This document shows, piece by piece, positions 59,290 through 64,000 of a stretch of DNA of 64,000 nt. The notes beneath the pieces were generated by a model that was not told the DNA's origin, did not search any database, and worked only from the letters and a program-made list of their open reading frames with translations. The DNA lies in contig JASWHV010000019.1 of NCBI GenBank assembly GCA_030760725.1, forward strand, positions 35,281,944-35,345,943, written 5' to 3'. How positions within the stretch are numbered: the stretch's first letter is position 1; the number at the start of each line of letters is the position of its first letter. Both the position numbers and the translations under genes were made by a program. Source of the DNA: Neostapfia colusana (Eukaryota > Streptophyta > Magnoliopsida > Poales > Poaceae).

Positions 59290-60039
59290 ATGACAGCAGA
59301 CAAACAGTTGGAGAACGGGTGGGTGGTATCCCACTGTTCTCACCACAGCGGTTATCCGGAAACATTGAGGCGGATGCTTCAATATTTCGGATATAATCAG
59401 GCTATGGAGGGCACTCCATACGCGCTCGTTCCGGTGGAGGGACGGGCTCAGCATGTGTGGGATAAGAGATACCTGGAGGCAACGGACCCGAGTTGCCCAA
59501 GGTACAACCCCGCGGAGGCAAATCTCAGTCTCCAGATGAGGGCGGGAAATGCCGTGATGGACAACAAAGCTGTTCATACGGATCATCTCGCGACAAAGCT
59601 CAAGGAGAGCACGAGCCGTGGATACCATTTTGAGAGTGCTCACAGCGCACTCCGTAATGTGCTCCTTCCGACGATCAAACGACTGAATGAACAACACAAT
59701 CAGTTGCGTCGTCTGAAGAAGGCAAAGAAGAAGAGCCGTGTTGACATCGCGGCGTTGCAAGAACTGGTACAGAATCTGACCCAGCAGAACAAGGACCTTG
59801 CTCAAGAGCGAGACGATGCTGTTGAGGAAGGCCAAGGCTGGGAAGAGGAATACAACCAGGCTATGGACGAGGTGCATGCTTTGCAGGACCTCGTACCTCC
59901 GGTATTGGGCATACTGGTGGTCTTTGGTCTTCCAGCAATGGGAGAACCCGGGATGGGGGAAGAGGTGGTAGATCCAGAGCCACCAGCAGAGGTACCGGAG
60001 GAGGACGACCCACAGGAGGTCGAGTTCTACTCCGAGTAG
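59290..60039 (+). CDS. aORF, second unit, 249 codons, lacks the dsRBD-like segment
   Basis: Same protein as 47894-48838, but with 195 bases missing at the junction 59400/59401 (YNQ-AMEGTPYALVP). The loss is in frame and takes residues 38-102 of the longer form, that is all of the predicted strands and the second helix of the dsRBD-like segment. The missing piece is bounded by CAG on both sides in the longer copy. The coiled coil and acidic tail are kept, and the frame remains open. It may be a simple microhomology deletion that happened to keep the frame. Confidence 0.8.
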   Translation: MTADKQLENGWVVSHCSHHSGYPETLRRMLQYFGYNQAMEGTPYALVPVEGRAQHVWDKRYLEATDPSCPRYNPAEANLSLQMRAGNAVMDNKAVHTDHLATKLKESTSRGYHFESAHSALRNVLLPTIKRLNEQHNQLRRLKKAKKKSRVDIAALQELVQNLTQQNKDLAQERDDAVEEGQGWEEEYNQAMDEVHALQDLVPPVLGILVVFGLPAMGEPGMGEEVVDPEPPAEVPEEDDPQEVEFYSE

Positions 60040-60311
60040 GGGGTTACAGTTGCCATGTAGGGCAGCTAGGGTAGTGTAGCCCAAATTTTATAATCAGTGA
60101 CATATCGTGTAGACAGTAGCGTATGTATAGGTAGTGACGACACGAGCACGACTTCTCGGAGACCCGAGAATAATGTATCTTGTATAAAGTTTATACTTTA
60201 TCAATATATGTGAATGTTGTGCAAATTAATCATGTGTCACTTCAATACCTACTGTTACATATGGAATTTTAAGTAAGACATGTGCTAAACGCTGCTGTTT
60301 TAAATTTCAGA
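60040..60311 (+). other. aORF-gag spacer, second unit
   Basis: The TTCTCGG/CCGAGAA hairpin (60153-60170) and the ATAAAGT/ACTTTAT hairpin are kept, as are TGCTAAAC and TTTTAAATTTCAG (AG at 60309-60310) before ATG 60312. Confidence 0.65.
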
Positions 60312-61430
60312 ATGACGCGTACTCGTGCCAACCCTGATGTTGGGTGTACTAGCCAAGGGGGAGAGACCTCCCAACAGCCTCCCGAGGACTCCTCGGGACA
60401 ACAACAACAACAGCAGCAACAGCAAACACCACCACAGCCACTGCCAACGGTTACATTGGCCGACATCATCGCGGCAATGGCAGGTTCACATCAGCAGCAC
60501 ACGGAGTTGCTGCAAACGCTTATCGTCAATACGTCTCGCCTAGAGAGACGTCAAGACCGTGAGGAGCGACAACAGAGCTCCTACTCCGACTTCCTGGCGA
60601 CTCATCCCCCTGTATTCTCAAGGGCGGATGAACCTCTTGACGTGGACAACTGGCTCCGCGCCATAGAGATGAAGTTCGGGCTGCTCCAGATAAGCGAGCA
60701 GCGCAAGACTCAGTTCGCGGTCCAGCAGCTCCAAGGATCCGCGAGCGCATGGTGGGTCAACTTCTGTGCTTCACAGCCCACCGACCGAGTGATGACCTGG
60801 ACGGAGTTCGGGACGGCCTTCAGGGCCTATCACATACCACCAGGTCTAATGAAGAGGAAGACGCAGGAGTTCCTGCACCTGCAGCAAGGGAGCCGGAATG
60901 CGCTGGAATACTCCAGGGCGTTCAACGATCTCGCGCTCTACGCGTCGTATCACGCAGATACCGACGAGAAGCGGCGGGACCACTTTTACCAGGGGCTTAA
61001 TCCACTCCTGAAGGACAAGTTGGCGATGTTCAATCGCGGCAGCCTCAACGATATCATTGATGCTTCGATTGTTCAGGAGGACTCCGGCAAGGAGTTAGCG
61101 GCGGCGGAGAGAAAGCGAAGCGTGCCGCAGAGCAGCGGAGAAGGAGGCGGTCCTTCTCAGAAATTTCGGATGGTGAATCGCCCACCATCAGGTCCACGCA
61201 GGCAGCCACCACAGCGGTCGATGCCATTCCGCAGTCGGCCGTACTCTTCACCGGCATTCAGGCCGGCACTGCCAGTACCACCTCCGCAACAACAGCAGCA
61301 GCGGGCGATGCCGCGTGCGTATGCACCTCAGCAGCGCATGCTGGGCTTTCGTCCCCCGAGCACTACACCAGCAGCGGCCACGTGTTACAAGTGTGGTCGT
61401 CCAGGACACTTCGCGAGCAGTTGCCCGTAG
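60312..61430 (+). CDS. gag: G1 gag, second unit, open to the zinc knuckle
   Basis: About 372 codons from ATG 60312. Gln run shorter than in the first unit, gag domain unbroken (AWWVNFC, TDRVMTWTEFGTAFRAYHIPPGL), a basic Pro-rich linker, then [18 protein letters not shown] close to the end. TAG at 61428 replaces the Glu codon after SSCP. This is the most complete gag of the Gypsy type here, because it lacks both stops found in the first unit. Confidence 0.92.
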   Translation: MTRTRANPDVGCTSQGGETSQQPPEDSSGQQQQQQQQQTPPQPLPTVTLADIIAAMAGSHQQHTELLQTLIVNTSRLERRQDREERQQSSYSDFLATHPPVFSRADEPLDVDNWLRAIEMKFGLLQISEQRKTQFAVQQLQGSASAWWVNFCASQPTDRVMTWTEFGTAFRAYHIPPGLMKRKTQEFLHLQQGSRNALEYSRAFNDLALYASYHADTDEKRRDHFYQGLNPLLKDKLAMFNRGSLNDIIDASIVQEDSGKELAAAERKRSVPQSSGEGGGPSQKFRMVNRPPSGPRRQPPQRSMPFRSRPYSSPAFRPALPVPPPQQQQQRAMPRAYAPQQRMLGFRPPSTTPAAATCYKCGRPGHFASSCP

Positions 61431-62875
61431 AGGCAAGGCGGCGGAGTGGCACTGCAGTTTCCGGGGAGGAATCAACCCCGGAAACCTACTAATGCGCGGC
61501 GGGCAAACCCTAGGCCCGGCACCGTCCACCAGCTTGCAATAGAGGACGTGCCAGAGGGTGAGCCAATCCTTGCGGGTATGTTCCAACTCCACCAGCATCC
61601 CGCTATAGTACTATTTGATTCAGGCGCCAAGCATAGCTTCATTAGCGAAGCTTTCATTGATAAAAATAGCTTGCAAATACTACCCACCGATAGTCCTTAT
61701 GTGATCTGTTCACCGGGTGGGAAAATTTCAGCAAGCATGATGGTCCCAAAAGCGCCATTGTGCTTAGAGGGTAGAGCCTACCCTACGTCTCTCATAAGCC
61801 TAGAGGGATAAAAGGTCGATGTCATTCTAGGGATGTCGTGGTTAACCCGCCACGGCGCTGTTTTAGACACCGTCCTTCGAGTCGTGCACTTGAACTCAGA
61901 AGTGCACGAGTCTCACTCATTATTTCTGGACAGTCCAGAAATAAAACTTCCAAGTGTCTATCAAGCCACAACCATCAGATTGGAGGATATTCCGGTGGTC
62001 CGAGAGTTCCCTGATGTATTCCCGGACGATTCGCCGGGGATGCCACACGAGAGAGAGGTGGTGTTCAAGATTGAACTTGCACCGGGAACCATGCCAATAT
62101 CCCAAGGCCGTACAAGATGGTGCCCAAGGAGTTGGCTGAACAGAAGTCTCAGCTCACGGACCTTCTGGAGAAGAGTTTTATTAGGCCGAGCTCCTCGCCA
62201 TGGGGCTGTTCGGCATTATTTGTGAAGAAGAAGGATGAAACGTTACGGCTTTGCGTGGACTATCGTCCATTAAATGCCGTAACCATCAAGAACAAGTACC
62301 CGTTGCCACGGATCGACATGTTGTTTGATCAGTTGGTCGAAGCAAAGATCTTTTCCAAGATGGACTTAAGATCCGGGTACCATCAGATTAAGATAAGGGC
62401 GGAGGATGTTCCAAAGACAGCTTTCTCAACAAGGTACGGACTTTATGAGTACCTAGCCATGTCCTTCGGCCTCACCAATGCTCCAGCTCACTTCATGTAC
62501 TTGATGAACTCGGTATTCATGCCGGAGCTGGACAAGTTTGTCGTGGTCTTCATCGATGACATCCTGGTATATTCCAAGTCGGAAGAAGATCACAAGAAGC
62601 ATCTGCGTATAGTCTTGCAACGGCTGCGGGATCATAAGTTATACGCGAAATTCAGCAAATGCGAGTTTTGGATATCACAAGTAACTTTCCTCGGGCATAT
62701 CATCTCAGCGGAGGGTATCGCTGTAGACCCGAGCAAGATCACTCAAGTGCTGAATTGGAAATCCCCGAGAACTGTTCACGAGGTACGGAGTTTCCTCGGA
62801 CTCGAGGGATATTATCGGAGGTTCATTCCAAACTTCTCGAAGATTGCCAAGCCAATGACAGAGCTGCTGAAGTAG
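61431..62875 (+). pseudogene. pol: G1 protease and RT, second unit (stops and a frameshift)
   Basis: Protease has LFDSGAKHSFIS (Thr after DSGA is Lys here). TAA at 61809 replaces CAA. The frame resumes ([10 protein letters not shown]) to about 62103, where one base is lost in the CCGAAGG run and the frame shifts. RT is then open at 62117-62872 with [20 protein letters not shown] and [15 protein letters not shown] at 62873 replaces a Lys codon near the RT-RNase H joint. Confidence 0.92.
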
Positions 62876-64000
62876 GCTACCAAATATGTTTGGAGTCCAG
62901 CATGTGAAGCAGCATTCAAGGCTTAGTCAAGCACCTGACATCAGCACCGGTTTTGGCGCAGCCAGACACAACAAAACCGTTTGATGTGTACTGCGATGCA
63001 TCCGGCATTGGGCTCGGATGTGTGCTGATGCAAGACCGAAGAGTGGTCGCGTATGGATCACAGCAGCTTAGAAACAATGAGCAGAATAATCCAACCCACG
63101 ACTTGGAGCTCGCTGCCGTGGTACTTGCACTGAAAATGTGGAGGCACTACCTACTCGGTAACCTCGTACATTTATATACCGACCACAAAAGCCTCAAGTA
63201 CATATTCACTCAGAAGGAGCTGAACATGAGGCAGCGAAGATGGTTAGAATTGATAAAGGATTACGAAATAGAGATCCATTATCATCCGGGCAAGGCAAAC
63301 GTAGTGGCAGATGCGCTGAGCCGCGAGTCACACGTTAACAATCTGACCATCACACCGTTGGAAGAGAGCGAACCACCACTACATGTGATTCCACACGAAG
63401 CTCTCTACAACCTAGCTTTGATCCCCACCATCCGTGAAGAGATAGCGGCAGCCCAGAAGAATGACAAGGGCATGTCGCATTTGCGGAGCCGTGTAGACAG
63501 TGGGGAGTTGAAATGTTTCCGGAAGGACGGAGACGGCGTCTTATGGTTCAAGGACTGGATCGTCGTACCCTGTAACCCGGAATTACGGAAGAAGATCTTT
63601 GATGAGGCTCACTTGTCAAAGTTTTCTATTCACCCCGGCAGCAACAAGATGTATCAAGAACTCAGAAGCAAGTTTTGGTGGACACGGATGAAGCGTGAGA
63701 CTGCAAAATACGTGTCCGAGTGTGATACATGTCGAAGGGTGAAGGCAGACCATATGCGGAAACCGGGACTGCTACAACCATTGGGCATTCCTGCCTGGAA
63801 GTGGGAGGACGTGAGCATGGATTTCATCGTCGGTTTACCCACCACCTTGCAGAAACTTGATTCTGTGTGGGTGATCGTCGATCGGCTCACCAAAGTTGCC
63901 CATTTCATCCCGGTCAACACAAACTACAACGCCAAGAAGTACGCTGAACTATACATCTCACGGATCCTATGCTTGTACGGCGTACCCCGTACCATCATAT
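62876..64000 (+). pseudogene. pol: G1 RNase H and integrase N-terminus, second unit, cut by window end
   Basis: One T is missing near 62923 (GGCTTAGTC against GCTTTAGTC), giving a second frameshift. After it the frame is open without a stop to the window edge: [27 protein letters not shown] of RNase [15 protein letters not shown], then the integrase zinc finger ([12 protein letters not shown]), the first catalytic Asp in SMDFIVGLP and YGVPRTII just before the second. The remaining integrase, chromodomain and last LTR are outside. Confidence 0.92.

Larger units (their letters stand above)
42372..64000 (+). mobile_element. G1: Gypsy (Del/Tekay-type) tandem, LTR-internal-LTR-internal, runs off the window
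   Basis: LTR 42372-46396, internal 46397-53710, LTR 53711-57793, internal 57794 to beyond 64000. The middle LTR has a polypurine tract on its left and a primer binding site on its right, so it serves as 3' LTR of the first unit and 5' LTR of the second. The RT segments 51001-51300 and 62195-62494 differ at 8 of 300 bases. The whole is inserted in the integrase of G2. A third LTR is expected outside the window. Confidence 0.9.

Noticed and set aside
1..64000. Host genes, tRNA/rRNA genes, CRISPR, bacterial operons or satellite arrays
   Set aside because: All parts could be assigned to LTR elements by coding motifs or by matching another LTR in the window. No cloverleaf, spacer array or long monomer array was seen.

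Overview
The window looks like pericentromeric or other heterochromatic DNA from a large plant genome, most likely a grass. I assign every base to LTR retrotransposons and see no host gene, tRNA, rRNA, bacterial-type signal or CRISPR. The grass call rests on two element types: Sirevirus-type Ty1/Copia (C1, C2) and chromodomain Ty3/Gypsy elements of the Del/Tekay kind with LTRs of about 4 to 4.8 kb (G1 to G5). A piece of one further LTR (G6) is also present. The species cannot be told from the sequence alone.

Layout, left to right. 1-2510 is the 3' part of a worn Gypsy LTR (LTR-A), fused directly to a Gypsy reverse transcriptase remnant (G4, + strand). C1 (+, 3011-12921) sits inside that remnant, which resumes at 12922-14602 and ends in its own 3' LTR (LTR-B, 14674-19492). 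G4 lies inside the RT of an older minus-strand Gypsy, G5 (19493-20353). The LTR of G5 is broken by another minus LTR, G6 (20354-21718). G6 is broken by G3 (minus; 3' LTR 21719-25758, pol 25828-27693). G3 is broken in its RNase H by G2 (minus; 3' LTR 27694-31769). G2 carries C2 (minus, 31808-41545, target duplication TTATA) just inside its 3' LTR, then resumes as integrase/chromodomain at 41582-42371. There it is broken by G1 (+, 42372 to beyond the window end).

G1 is the most informative part. It reads LTR, internal region, LTR, internal region, with one shared middle LTR, which suggests recombination between elements or between LTRs. Each internal region has a primer binding site, a leader of about 1.5 kb, an additional ORF (aORF) of 314 or 249 codons, a 270-base spacer with two hairpins, then gag-pol in one frame (gag, CCHC, protease, RT, RNase H, integrase, chromodomain). 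Good-looking 3' splice sites lie directly before the start codons of both the aORF and gag, so alternative splicing may choose which protein is made.

All elements are damaged. The nearest to intact are C2 pol (1060 codons with one nonsense codon) and the 547-codon RNase H-end/integrase/chromodomain frame of G3. Both Copia copies keep an in-frame UAG between gag and pol, possibly a readthrough signal. The long Gypsy LTRs share a conserved block with a 20-bp palindrome and a TATATGG box, and a covarying hairpin close to the LTR end.
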